The notes under the pieces: model-generated | Told to the model about the DNA's origin: nothing | The model's database searches: none | The model's input: only the letters and a program-made list of their open reading frames with translations | Translations under genes and position numbers: made by a program | Shown: positions 55,046-63,939 of the stretch, one piece after another | Layout of the letters: each line of letters begins with the position of its first letter | Numbering within the stretch: the first letter of the stretch is position 1 | DNA from: Mucilaginibacter_A sp964236465 | Lineage (GTDB): Bacteria; Bacteroidota; Bacteroidia; Sphingobacteriales; Sphingobacteriaceae | DNA length: 64,000 nt | Reading direction: 5' to 3' | NCBI GenBank assembly: GCA_964236465.1 | Contig: CAXSBZ010000010.1 | Span: 33,664-97,663 of the forward strand

Positions 55046-55756
55046 GATTTTATTTTGATTTTAAACATGCAACCGGTTACATAGTTTGCTGCCTGTATCG
55101 GGTAGAAACCGTAAATTAACTTTCTGATTTTATTTTAAGTTCTAAAAAAAGCATTTTGAAAATCTTGCCGAATTAAGTTTTTAGATCGGTTTATCAAAAT
55201 AAAATTAATAAAAAATAATGGAAGTCTGTAAAATTTTTGCTGCTGATTTTGCGAAAATAATTGATGTTTATATTTCTGTTCAGTAGGTGGAGGTTTTAAT
55301 AGTCAGCTTTTGGGTCGATAAAAACAGCATCTATTTTTTTTAGAAAAATTATTTGTGTGTGAAAAATTCGTCGCAAAGCATTTTTCAAAATTGATCTGGA
55401 TCAGGTACATTCGACTGACAGCAATTGTGGTTCGGCATTTGTAAAATAGTGATTCTTGCTCCAAACAATCATTCGTTTTCAAAAAAACATTGCACCATGA
55501 ATATTGATCATCAACAAAAACAACCTGTATCCATCAACATCATATTTCTGATCATCTTCCTGCTGATTATTTTAGGTTTGATAAACAGTTAGTTAAGTTT
55601 AACTTATCAACTGTTTGATGCTTCTTTTATAAGTCAAAATAATAAACTTATTTCTATTTCTTTACTTGTTTTATAAGTATAGCGTACAAAACAAAAGGCA
55701 TAGAAAGCGCGGTTTTTTAGGCGGTAAAAAAAGCATGTAACAATCAAGAGATGGAA
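55046..55756. other. Intergenic region with a tiny ORF
   Basis: 711 AT-rich bases. It holds copies of the dispersed word at 55318-55330, 55618-55630 and (degenerate) 55724-55736, and one 31-codon ORF with a membrane segment (55497-55592). No other coding signal or RNA gene was recognised. Confidence 0.55.
55497..55592 (+). CDS. Possible 31-residue single-span membrane protein
   Basis: ATG at 55497: a polar start (MNIDHQQKQPVSINI) is followed by one hydrophobic helix (IFLIIFLLIILGLI). The composition fits small membrane subunits or regulators. No family recognised; no neighbour explains it. Confidence 0.4.
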   Translation: MNIDHQQKQPVSINIIFLIIFLLIILGLINS

Positions 55757-56242
55757 TTACGGATTATTTTCATCTATAGAATTCAGCTTTTCATGCAGTT
55801 CCTGAATATCTAAAGTTTCCTTCATTTCTTCCAGCTCCGTATCTGTTGTGTTGTCAATGCCCAACTTTTTTTGGATGTCATGCAACATTTCCAGCATTTT
55901 GGTAATTTCATTTTCAGCATGCACATTAACTTCAAACTCGATCTTTTGCCGGATGCTGTTCATTTTTCCTTCCCTATGTTGGTTGATCAGGACAGACACC
56001 GAAAGGATGGTGCTAAATAAAGCTACGATCATCGTCAACATAGTAAACGGATAAGGATCAAATGCTTTTAGCATTGGCAGCAAATTCAAATTCCAGGTTA
56101 TCCACACCAAAAACAAGGCTACACTTCCACATAGAAACTTCATGCTCCCGAAAGTATTTGCCAGCAGCACTGCTACACGGTCTCCCTTGCTTCGGTCAAA
56201 CTCCAGGACAGATTTCATCTGCTTATCCTCTAATTTAGTCAT
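55757..56242 (-). CDS. DUF1003 membrane protein
   Basis: 161 residues. GDRVAVLLANTFGSMKFL, WITWNLNL and FDPYPFTML are the DUF1003 pattern, with two membrane helices, then a charged region with coiled-coil tendency. Function unknown. Confidence 0.88.
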   Translation of the reverse strand: MTKLEDKQMKSVLEFDRSKGDRVAVLLANTFGSMKFLCGSVALFLVWITWNLNLLPMLKAFDPYPFTMLTMIVALFSTILSVSVLINQHREGKMNSIRQKIEFEVNVHAENEITKMLEMLHDIQKKLGIDNTTDTELEEMKETLDIQELHEKLNSIDENNP

Positions 56243-56475
56243 CGTGAATCTGATTTACTTAATTTTTTAAAAATACTGGCTGCAATACTAATTTTTGAAA
56301 TGGCTAAACATTGCCAAACTAATATTCCGGGTTCGATGAATTGCGGCAGTTCTGCCAATTACTGCAATTATAAGTTGGTTGTTCCTACGCCCGTAAAGGC
56401 AACTTTCAGCGGTGTGGCTTTCAGTTTTTTAGGTGATAAAAAAAGCATGCTCATCTCTGATAAAATCTTCATCGC

Positions 56476-58461
56476 CTACTTTCCGCGCCAAATATTATCA
56501 TCCCAATTCACATCTGCCAAGCGGTGTGTTGGGTCAATCTCAATCCAAGCCAGATCGCTTAGTTTTCCGTTCAATTCGATGGTGTAAGTCGGATGTGTCC
56601 ACTTCCAAGATTGTTCCACAACGCGCGGAGATTGCCCGCTTTCAAGTGGTTTCCCGCCAAACATCAAATACATCGGGATATAATGCTGTTCTTTTTTTCC
56701 GTTTTGGAAAGTTAGTTGCAAGTCGATCGGCATCGGTATTTTACCATGGTTCATTAGCCTGATCTTGGTTTTATTGCCTTCCTGCCAAACGCTGTCAATG
56801 CCGTAATCAATTGTTTTGGTGGTGTTGATCCAGTATTCTTTGTACCAATCCAGTTGCAAGCCGCTAACTTTTTGCGCCACAACCATAAAATCATTGGCGT
56901 TCGGATGTTTAAAATGCCAGTCGCGGTAATATTGCAGTAAAATCTGATTGCGCACCTGCGCGCCGGTAATATAACCCAGCTGCTCCAAAAAAATTTCTCC
57001 TTTGGAATAAGAAGAAATGCTGTAGGCCAAATTGGTTTCATAATGATCGGCATGCGTAGTCAGCGGTTCCTGCAAACCGGATTTAACCAAACCAAAATAA
57101 CTGTTGTAAGCACTTTCATGCGGCTGTTTGTTCAGCACCGAATCCAAAACTTTTAACCGCGGGTCGGCAGCGTTGGCAGCCATCATTTTTTTATACCTAA
57201 AAGCAGTATAATCATGCGTTACCAAATTTTCGGCATAGCTGGTAAAACCTTCGTCCATCCAGGGGTATTCGCTTTCGTTCGTGCCCATCATGCCCTGGTA
57301 CCAGCTGTGCATCCATTCGTGGAAAACTGTTCCTAAACTCGGCCCATTGATCAGTGTGGCCATCGGATATTCCATGCCGCCGTCTCCGCCCTGCACAAAA
57401 GAATATTGTTTCCAACCGTAAGGGCCAAAAGTTTTTTGGATAAAAGGCAGCTCCTGCACAGCCGCATCCAAAACTTGTTGCCAGCGTTCGTCCCAGTTTT
57501 TGATGTAGTTTTCTACGTTTTGATAAGTATCTTTTTGTGCTGTTTTTAGCGCATCAAATTCCTGCTGCAGTTTTTTCGGGTCGCGGTTATAAATGACGTT
57601 GATGGTTTTTCCATCAGCAGTTTGGGCTGATAAATGCTTAAACTCCGGATCGGCAGCCCACATAAAATCGTGCACATTCGGCGCGGTAAAATGCCAGGTC
57701 AGTGTATTTCCGGCTGGCCGCGTTACCTTAGTTCCTGTGGCTTCGTAGCCAAAACCAATTTGCTGCGGGTTTTGCAAATAACCGGTCCCGCCAATCAAAT
57801 ATTTTTTATCAATCGTGATCCTGACATCGTAATCACCCCAAACACCGTAAAATTCTCGGGCAACATAAGGCGTTGGATGCCAGCCTTCATAATCATATTC
57901 GCACATCTTTGGATACCACTGGCTCATGGAATAGCGCACGCCGGTTTGCGGATTATCGCGGCCGCTCCTGCGAACTTGCAGCGGCACCTGCGCTTCAAAA
58001 CTCAGCTCAAAAACAGCCTTACTATGCGGTAAAATCGGTTTTGTCAACTCAACAACCAATATCGTTTCTTCCGTTTTATATTTTTGGGTGAGGCCGTTCA
58101 TCTTCAAAGACAAAACTTTTTGATAGCCAATTTCTGCCGGTGTCAGCTTCAAAATGCGGTCTTTCACACGTGCGTCCCAATCCTGTTTTTTGTTGATGAC
58201 GGTTTTGCCCAGTTCGCGGCTACGCGTATCCATCATGCTGTTCGGTTGGAAAGCGTTCCAGTACAAATGATAAAAAACACGTTTTAAAGTATCCGGCGAA
58301 TTGTTGGTGTATTCCAGCTTCTGTGTTCCTGTAAAACGGTTGGTTTGCACATTCATGTTCACGTCCATTGCATAATTTACACGCTGCTGCCAGCGGTCGG
58401 ATTGTGCCAGTGTTGCGGTCGAGCAAAAAATTAGGAATAGAAAAGTAAACTTTCGTTTCAT
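56476..58461 (-). CDS. M1 family metallopeptidase, exported
   Basis: 661 residues from the ATG at 58461, which begins a signal peptide ending at TLAQ. The extended frame to 58491 reads MPIKTV from a copy of the dispersed word. The gluzincin motif is HEWMH (381-385), with the third ligand in DEGFTSYAE. GDGGMEYP resembles the exopeptidase GAMEN loop. It is probably a periplasmic or secreted aminopeptidase. Confidence 0.93.
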   Translation of the reverse strand: MKRKFTFLFLIFCSTATLAQSDRWQQRVNYAMDVNMNVQTNRFTGTQKLEYTNNSPDTLKRVFYHLYWNAFQPNSMMDTRSRELGKTVINKKQDWDARVKDRILKLTPAEIGYQKVLSLKMNGLTQKYKTEETILVVELTKPILPHSKAVFELSFEAQVPLQVRRSGRDNPQTGVRYSMSQWYPKMCEYDYEGWHPTPYVAREFYGVWGDYDVRITIDKKYLIGGTGYLQNPQQIGFGYEATGTKVTRPAGNTLTWHFTAPNVHDFMWAADPEFKHLSAQTADGKTINVIYNRDPKKLQQEFDALKTAQKDTYQNVENYIKNWDERWQQVLDAAVQELPFIQKTFGPYGWKQYSFVQGGDGGMEYPMATLINGPSLGTVFHEWMHSWYQGMMGTNESEYPWMDEGFTSYAENLVTHDYTAFRYKKMMAANAADPRLKVLDSVLNKQPHESAYNSYFGLVKSGLQEPLTTHADHYETNLAYSISSYSKGEIFLEQLGYITGAQVRNQILLQYYRDWHFKHPNANDFMVVAQKVSGLQLDWYKEYWINTTKTIDYGIDSVWQEGNKTKIRLMNHGKIPMPIDLQLTFQNGKKEQHYIPMYLMFGGKPLESGQSPRVVEQSWKWTHPTYTIELNGKLSDLAWIEIDPTHRLADVNWDDNIWRGK

Positions 58462-58472
58462 CGTTTTGAGTA

Positions 58473-58502
58473 ATACTGTTTTTATCGGCATAAAAACAGC
58501 CT
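58473..58502. repeat. Inverted pair of the dispersed word upstream of the M1 gene
   Basis: ATACTGTTTTTAT and ATAAAAACAGCCT flank CGGC. The hairpin lies just upstream of the M1 peptidase start (minus strand). Confidence 0.75.
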
Positions 58503-58612
58503 GTGGCTAAAGTAGCATAACCAGGCAAGTTGTGCAAACGGAATTCGGTTTTTTATGAATTTGGAAACGATCTTTAAAACTAATTCATCCTGATCTACTT
58601 TGATACAGAACT

Positions 58613-59317
58613 ATGAAACACAAATACCTAATCTTAATTGCATTGCTATTTCTAATTGGAACCACTAAAACTTATAGCCAAACCGAAACCCAATATTCGG
58701 GATGGCTCTCCATTTATCATAAGCAAAAACTTGGTGAAAAATGGGGGTATTTATTTGATGCACAATATCGTACAGATAAGCAATTTAGTAAAACCAGTGG
58801 TTATTTACTTAGGCCGGGAATTACTTATGATGTAAGCAAAAGCCAAACTGCCGGTGCAGGTTATGCTTTTTTAGGAAACTACGAAGAAGAAAAAAGCAGC
58901 CGGATTTTTTATGCCGAAAACCGCATTTGGGAGCAATATCAAATTAATGCTAAAATAGGGAAAGCTACTTTAAGCAACCGATTACGCTTGGAGCAGCGTT
59001 ATATCAATGTGGAAAACGGTGGTTTTTCGCAACGATTGCGTTATTATATCCGCAGCCAGGTTCCGTTGGTAAAAGTGGACAGTAGCTTTAAAAAAGGTTT
59101 GTACTTGGCCTTGCAGAACGAGTTTTTTGTAAACATCCAGCATAAAGAAAGGGCTAGTAATAGTTTTTTAGATCAGAACCATGCGTACATTTCTTTCGGT
59201 TATAGATTTAGTAAAAAGATCGATGCCGAGGTTGGCTACCAGTATATTTATTCTAAAGACCGTAATGGTAATTTGCGGAACAATGTGTTCCAATTAGCGG
59301 TTTATACTGATTTTTAG
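58613..59317 (+). CDS. DUF2490 outer-membrane beta-barrel-type protein
   Basis: 234 residues. The signal peptide ends near TYSQ. GWLSIYHKQKLGEKWGYLFDAQYR and the repeated strand pattern ending in VYTDF fit DUF2490, probably a beta-barrel of the outer membrane. Function unknown. Confidence 0.8.
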   Translation: MKHKYLILIALLFLIGTTKTYSQTETQYSGWLSIYHKQKLGEKWGYLFDAQYRTDKQFSKTSGYLLRPGITYDVSKSQTAGAGYAFLGNYEEEKSSRIFYAENRIWEQYQINAKIGKATLSNRLRLEQRYINVENGGFSQRLRYYIRSQVPLVKVDSSFKKGLYLALQNEFFVNIQHKERASNSFLDQNHAYISFGYRFSKKIDAEVGYQYIYSKDRNGNLRNNVFQLAVYTDF

Positions 59318-59352
59318 ATGCTGTTTTTATCGGGTAAAAATTAGTCTGCGTT

Positions 59353-59440
59353 GTCATTCCGAACGAAGAGAGGAATCTTCATCAAAGCAGATTTAATTTT
59401 TATTATTTGATGAAGATTTCTCCCTTTGGGTCGAAATGAC
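59353..59440. repeat. GTCAT-ended inverted repeat element
   Basis: Left end GTCATTCCGAACGAAGAG, right end CCCTTTGGGTCGAAATGAC, with GAATCTTCATCAAA and TTTGATGAAGATTTC arms. The dispersed word with the flank CGGGTAAAAATTAG lies just upstream (59318), as it does for the next element. Confidence 0.75.
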
Positions 59441-59483
59441 AACACCAATCAAATGCTGTTTTTATCGGGTAAAAATTAGAAGC

Positions 59484-59561
59484 TGTCATCCTGAACTTGT
59501 TTCAGGATCTCTCGTGAAAAGCTGAAAATCCTGAGGGATACCGAAACAAGTTCGGCATGAC
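59484..59561. repeat. GTCAT-ended inverted repeat element
   Basis: Left end GTCATCCTGAACTTGTTTCA, right end CCGAAACAAGTTCGGCATGAC. It is again preceded by the word and the CGGGTAAAAATTAG flank (59453). Confidence 0.75.
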
Positions 59562-59568
59562 AAAAAAA

Positions 59569-60312
59569 TCAAATCCCTAAAACCAGCTTCAGCTTAGCAT
59601 AACCAGCTTTACTTACCGGAATTTTGGCACCGGATTTCAAGATCAAAATATGCGTTTCCTTTTCGTAAGGATCAATCCGCACAATCTGTTCCACGCGCAC
59701 TATGTAGGAGCGGTGCACGCGGGTGAAAATTTTCGGATCCAATATCTGCTCAAAAAAACTCATGGTTTTATTTTTGAGGAATGCGCCGCCAGCCGTATGG
59801 ATGTTCACATAATCATCCGCAGCTTCCAAATAAAGCACTTCCTGAATTGGGATAACTTTGATTTTTGTACCGGTTTTCACCACAATCCGGTCGTGCTGCG
59901 CCGGCGAACTGGCCGCCGTTTCCAGCAAAGCCGTAGTTGCTTCCGGTTTTTTAGGCTGATTTTCCAGGAACTTATCAATCGCTTTGTTAAAACGTTCTTT
60001 GCTGAAAGGTTTCAGCAGATAATCAACTGCGTGCGCTTCAAAAGCTTTCAACGCATATTCATCAAAAGCCGTTGTAAAAATAACGGACGGCGATTGGTCC
60101 ACCAGTTCCAGCATCTCAAAACCGTTGATTTTGGGCATCTGCACATCCAAAAAAATCAAATCCGGTTTGTGCTGCATAATCGCTTTGATGCCTTCAAAAC
60201 CGTCGCCGCATTCTTGCGCCACCGTTATCTGCGGATATTGCTGCAAATATTCCAGCACGATCGAGCGTGCCAACGGTTCGTCATCAATGATCAATACTGT
60301 TTTTATGGACAT
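59569..60312 (-). CDS. LytTR-type response regulator
   Basis: 247 residues. The receiver domain has DDE (10-12), phosphoacceptor Asp56 in FLDVQMP and Lys in LLKPF. The LytTR DNA-binding domain covers about 145-247 (RVHRSYIVRVEQI). The first codons (MSIKTV) are read from a copy of the dispersed word (60294-60306). It begins 4 bases after the sensor kinase gene ends and should be its partner. Confidence 0.93.
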   Translation of the reverse strand: MSIKTVLIIDDEPLARSIVLEYLQQYPQITVAQECGDGFEGIKAIMQHKPDLIFLDVQMPKINGFEMLELVDQSPSVIFTTAFDEYALKAFEAHAVDYLLKPFSKERFNKAIDKFLENQPKKPEATTALLETAASSPAQHDRIVVKTGTKIKVIPIQEVLYLEAADDYVNIHTAGGAFLKNKTMSFFEQILDPKIFTRVHRSYIVRVEQIVRIDPYEKETHILILKSGAKIPVSKAGYAKLKLVLGI

Positions 60313-60316
60313 AAAA

Positions 60317-61384
60317 TTAGGATGCTGTTTTTATCATATTATTTTGAAGATCAGCCGTTTGCGGGATTTTTAGGGTGATGCTGAAAACCTCGTTCCGCGT
60401 TTGGATTTCCACCAGATCATGGCGGGCAAAAAGCAGGTACAACCTGCGCTTCACACCACTCAACCCAAAACCGGTTCCGCGGTTGGGATGAGCCGTTTCT
60501 GGGTCGTAAGGATTGCTGATCGTGATCTGTAACTGCTTGTCAACCACCACTGCGTCCAAACCAATCGTTACATCGCCAATGGTATCGTACAAGCCAAATT
60601 TGATCGCGTTTTCAACCAGCGGCTGTAGCAGCATCGGCGGAATCAGCATGGCATCGGCGGCATCGTTATGGCGTAAAACAGTTGATAAACGATGCCCGAA
60701 ACGCACCTTTTCTATATCCAGATACAGCTGCAAATGTTGCAATTCATGCTGCAATAAAACCCATTGCTGTTCTTCTTTCAGCGTTCCGCGCAAAAAATCG
60801 GACAACTGGTGAATCATTTTCCGGGCTTCATCCGGCTTAAAACCAATTAATGCGCTGATAGAATTGAGGCTGTTGAACAAAAAATGCGGCTGCAATTGCT
60901 GGCGTAATTTGTACAATTCGGCATCGCGGGCCAGGTTTTCGGCGGCCAGTTTCCGCGCTTCATAAGCTTTCTGGTCTTTTTGCATGTAGCGCAGCGCACT
61001 CAGCATCGCCATCGAACCAATGATTAAAAATGAAACACAAAAACGGATGGTGAGCGATTGAACCAGGAAAACTTTGTAGGCCGCATCCGGGATCAGTTGC
61101 GGCAATAGCCAGCGGCAGGCCGCCAGCCAACCCAAACTCAACACCAAACAAAGCACCAAAATAAATAGTGAACGGCCTTTTTCGGGCTGGTAATATTTCA
61201 GGTTGTTGCTGATGAGGAAGCAGGCACCGGCCAGCAAAACGCTGGTAGCTGCGGCATCCGTGCTGGCTATTTTCCAGCTGAAACCGAAATCGTACAGCAG
61301 ATAACTTTGCAAACCAAACCAGGCCAGCAAAGCCGCACCTACAATAAAGCGGAACTTGTTGAATAGTGAAGGTTGATTTTCCAA
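60317..61384 (-). CDS. LytS-like sensor histidine kinase
   Basis: 355 residues. About four membrane helices (12-130) precede the kinase core with QPHFLFNSLN (phospho-His167) and the ATPase motif PLVENAIKFG. No ATG is found near the start; the frame opens with TTG at 61384 and stays open upstream through a copy of the word (61410-61422). The last codons (IKTAS) are also from a copy (60322). It probably senses an envelope signal together with the LytTR regulator. Confidence 0.88.
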   Translation of the reverse strand: MENQPSLFNKFRFIVGAALLAWFGLQSYLLYDFGFSWKIASTDAAATSVLLAGACFLISNNLKYYQPEKGRSLFILVLCLVLSLGWLAACRWLLPQLIPDAAYKVFLVQSLTIRFCVSFLIIGSMAMLSALRYMQKDQKAYEARKLAAENLARDAELYKLRQQLQPHFLFNSLNSISALIGFKPDEARKMIHQLSDFLRGTLKEEQQWVLLQHELQHLQLYLDIEKVRFGHRLSTVLRHNDAADAMLIPPMLLQPLVENAIKFGLYDTIGDVTIGLDAVVVDKQLQITISNPYDPETAHPNRGTGFGLSGVKRRLYLLFARHDLVEIQTRNEVFSITLKIPQTADLQNNMIKTAS

Positions 61385-61488
61385 ATGGTTTTCCGGTTGA
61401 TTTAGGTTGATACTGTTTTTATCGATGTTTTTTTCTTCTCAGCAAAAAGGGCAGGAGTGAGGCTGAAAAACAGGTGCTAAAAGAAGCA

Positions 61489-62274
61489 TTAAAAACTTTT
61501 AATATCCACGCCGCCAAAAATAGAAACGCCTTTCAATACCAATACTTTTCCGCTGGCAGCAACATCTGCATGTGGTATCCGCTTGTCGTTCACGCCACCA
61601 AAAATCTGAGCTATATCTGCAACAACCTGCCAATGCGGCGGCACAATCAATTTGGTGCCGCCAAAAAGCTGCACCACATCTATAATTACCTGGCCATTAA
61701 TATCAGCATGGCTAAAATCAAGGTCTGTTCCGCCAAAAACATTTACAACTTCACCACCTTTAAAACTTTTGGACAGGATATTTTTTTTAGCGGCACTGAA
61801 AATCGAAAAGGAGCTTAGGTAATCCTCGCCGGGCACTGTTTGCGTTTGATCCGTTTGCAGCAGAGGCTCTGTTGTGGCTGGCTGCGGGTTCAGGAAATCA
61901 TCATTTGCAAAACTCTCTTTTTGAAAGCTTTGTGTAGGATTAAAATTATAGTTTCTGCGGAAAATCATCCATAAACCGGCTGCAATAATGATGACCGGCC
62001 AGCCCAAATGAACCACATTTTGGCTGGGAAATATTTTTTCGACCAGAAACAAACAGCCGACTACAATCAGGATCAGCCAGGAACTGTTGCTGCGGTTGTT
62101 GGCACGTTTCACCAAACCCACAATAATCAGGATCATGGGCCAGCTGAACAGCCAGGACGGAAAAAAGAACCAGTCTAATTGCTGAAACAACAAGCTCAGG
62201 CCGATGGCAGTGAGGATGAAACCGGCAATGATTTTGCCGGAAAATTTAGAAGGGTTATGATGGAGGTTGTTCAT
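61489..62274 (-). CDS. LiaF/YvqF-like membrane protein
   Basis: 261 residues. Four N-terminal membrane helices (about 14-105) are followed by a beta-helical domain with repeated VFGG motifs (VNVFGGTDL, VQLFGGTK, IAQIFGGV, VSIFGGVDI), typical of the LiaF/YvqF cell-wall-stress family. In other bacteria LiaF restrains a sensor kinase; the adjacent LytS/LytTR pair suggests the same here (inference). Confidence 0.85.
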   Translation of the reverse strand: MNNLHHNPSKFSGKIIAGFILTAIGLSLLFQQLDWFFFPSWLFSWPMILIIVGLVKRANNRSNSSWLILIVVGCLFLVEKIFPSQNVVHLGWPVIIIAAGLWMIFRRNYNFNPTQSFQKESFANDDFLNPQPATTEPLLQTDQTQTVPGEDYLSSFSIFSAAKKNILSKSFKGGEVVNVFGGTDLDFSHADINGQVIIDVVQLFGGTKLIVPPHWQVVADIAQIFGGVNDKRIPHADVAASGKVLVLKGVSIFGGVDIKSF

Positions 62275-62394
62275 TTTATTTTAATTGCTGATACAAATGT
62301 ATCCGAACAGTTTTATCGGCCAAACAACATCCGGGCAAAGGTTTGCAATTACTCGGTAAACAAGCCTGATTTTTCGGCGGGATATTTTCCTGTT

Positions 62395-62757
62395 TTACGA
62401 GTTTTCCCTTTTCACGATTAGCACTTCATCCTCGCCCAAAGTTAAGTAGCCGTAATCATAACAAAAATTGTAAGTATTGCCGGTTTGTGTTTGATAAATA
62501 CCTGTAAAATGATCAAAATTAAAACCCAGCGTGTTCAGTTTTTTGCGGGAAGTTTTGGTTTTTCCGGTTGGGTTGAGCTGTTGCAAAATGCGCCGGTTGC
62601 GCCGCAAAATATTGTTGATGTTGCGCACCAAATTGTGGCTGTCGCTGTTCAGCTGGTTGTTAAAATTGCTGCGGCATTGGTCGTTGCAAAACTTCTTGTC
62701 GGCACGGCCGCGGATAGTTTCGCCGCAATCGAGGCATTGGCGTTCTGTTGTGGACAT
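62395..62757 (-). CDS. Zinc-ribbon protein (DUF2116-like)
   Basis: The ATG at 62757 gives 120 residues; the frame can be extended to 62781 only with TTG. CLDCGETIRGRADKKFCNDQC contains two metal-binding Cys pairs, seen as CLDC and CNDQC. A charged helical middle and a short beta-rich end follow. Likely nucleic-acid or protein binding, function unknown. Confidence 0.75.
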   Translation of the reverse strand: MSTTERQCLDCGETIRGRADKKFCNDQCRSNFNNQLNSDSHNLVRNINNILRRNRRILQQLNPTGKTKTSRKKLNTLGFNFDHFTGIYQTQTGNTYNFCYDYGYLTLGEDEVLIVKRENS

Positions 62758-62780
62758 GGAAGGGTTAGGTTGGTTGGTCA

Positions 62781-62813
62781 AGATACTGTTTTTAGGGCAG
62801 TAAAAAAAGCATC
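62781..62813. repeat. Degenerate inverted pair of the dispersed word
   Basis: ATACTGTTTTTAG (62783-62795) and GTAAAAAAAGCAT (62800-62812) flank GGCA just upstream of the zinc-ribbon gene. Confidence 0.6.
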
Positions 62814-62874
62814 AGCCTTTTTATAACCATTTGGTTCAGCAGGTCCTTCCAACGGATACACTGATTGGAAAACC

Positions 62875-63000
62875 TTACTTCCGATTTATCTTTTCGACTG
62901 CAACTTTTGCTTCTTCTAAAGTTTGAACAGTTTTCTTGGGTTTTCTTTCATTCTTTTTTCAATAGTTTCGGCCAACCATTGAAAATATTCAGCCGGAAAA
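62875..63000 (-). pseudogene. Possible remnant of a small gene 3' end
   Basis: On the minus strand, FPAEYFQWLAETIEKRMKEN in one frame continues as KTVQTLEEAKVAVEKINRK and a stop (62875-62877) in another, so a one- or two-base shift separates two protein-like pieces. No start codon is convincing and no family is recognised. Confidence 0.35.
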
Positions 63001-63034
63001 CAAAATTTACAGGCATAAAAGAAGCATTGTATTT

Positions 63035-63613
63035 TCAATCATTTAACCCCTTACCGTCAAGGATTTGCTGCACACATTTTTCAACCCTTGATTCCCGGGT
63101 TTTAGCTTGTTTGGGTTGAGAAAAATGCAGCATGTAGGCTCTTTGCCGCCCCGGTGTCAAGGCGTCAAATGCAGTTTTCAAGGCAGGAAGTTGATCTAAT
63201 TTATTTTGAAATTCTTCGGAAATTGTAAACGCTTCAGTCTTTTTAAAATCCACTTGCAAACCCGCTTTTTCCATTTCAACAGCTTCATAAATGTAAGCTT
63301 TTAAGGTAGGTTTGAGTTCCGCTATTTCCTGAATATTGCTGAACCTGATCTGGCGCGCTGCCTGCACATTCTCTGTTTGTTGAATCAGGATTTTGTCGGC
63401 ATCATTTAACAAGGCACCTTTGAAAAATAAAAGTGCACAGTATTCTTTAAACACATGTATTAAAACGATGTTGCTTTTTTGAAATGTGTAACAAGGAACG
63501 CCCCACTTCAATTCTTCGCTCAGCCCGCAATCCAAAATAATCGTTCTCAATTGCTCAATTTCTTGCTGCCATTTTTGGGCTTTGATAAAATAAAAATCAG
63601 CTTTTGGATTCAT
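63035..63613 (-). CDS. YdeI/DUF1801-like protein
   Basis: 192 residues. The DUF1801 part (EELKWGVPCYTFQKSNIVLIH) is followed by the YdeI/OmpD-associated-type C-terminus (FQNKLDQLPALKTAFDALTPGRQRAYMLHF). The family is linked to stress tolerance in some bacteria, but its biochemical role is unclear. A dispersed word copy follows the gene (63015). Confidence 0.9.
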   Translation of the reverse strand: MNPKADFYFIKAQKWQQEIEQLRTIILDCGLSEELKWGVPCYTFQKSNIVLIHVFKEYCALLFFKGALLNDADKILIQQTENVQAARQIRFSNIQEIAELKPTLKAYIYEAVEMEKAGLQVDFKKTEAFTISEEFQNKLDQLPALKTAFDALTPGRQRAYMLHFSQPKQAKTRESRVEKCVQQILDGKGLND

Positions 63614-63939
63614 GATATTTATTTGTACGCTAAAATAAAGTTAAGTGTCTGCTGCTTGTTGGTTTTGTCCCGTTGATTTTTATTAAAAACCAAGTCTATC
63701 ACGCCTTAAAAGTTGTTATAGATGACACTAAATTTTCAATTCAATTTTTTGGCTTATAATGGCTTATAAATCTATAGTTCAGAGGAAGGGATTACAAACT
63801 ACGAATGTTTGAAAGAATGAGTTTGTCATTCTGAACTGGTTTCAGCATCACATCATAAAGGCCGAAACTTTTTTATACTTGTTATTTTTCTAATGAGATG
63901 CTGAAATAAATTTGGCATGACAGAACCCAATATCCATTT
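63614..63939. other. Intergenic region with repeat
   Basis: 326 AT-rich bases. It contains a degenerate GTCAT-ended inverted repeat (63825-63921). No ORF supported. Confidence 0.5.
63825..63921. repeat. GTCAT-ended inverted repeat element, diverged
   Basis: Starts GTCATTCTGAACTGGTTTCA and ends AATTTGGCATGAC. The arms are less complementary than in the other three elements. Confidence 0.6.

Noticed and set aside
56300..56587. Plus-strand ORF of 95 codons upstream of and overlapping the M1 peptidase 3' end
   Set aside because: It overlaps conserved peptidase codons on the other strand, includes a copy of the dispersed word, and has no recognisable domain.
1678..63027. The dispersed word as a plain ribosome binding site or promoter
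   Set aside because: Copies occur on both strands, after stops and inside genes. The TAAAATTG flank does resemble a -7 element in some cases, but not in the coding or reverse copies as a class.
62865..63119. Plus-strand ORF over the region before the YdeI-like gene
   Set aside because: It overlaps the 3' end of the YdeI-like gene and has a composition typical of antisense frames; the minus strand shows more protein-like pieces.
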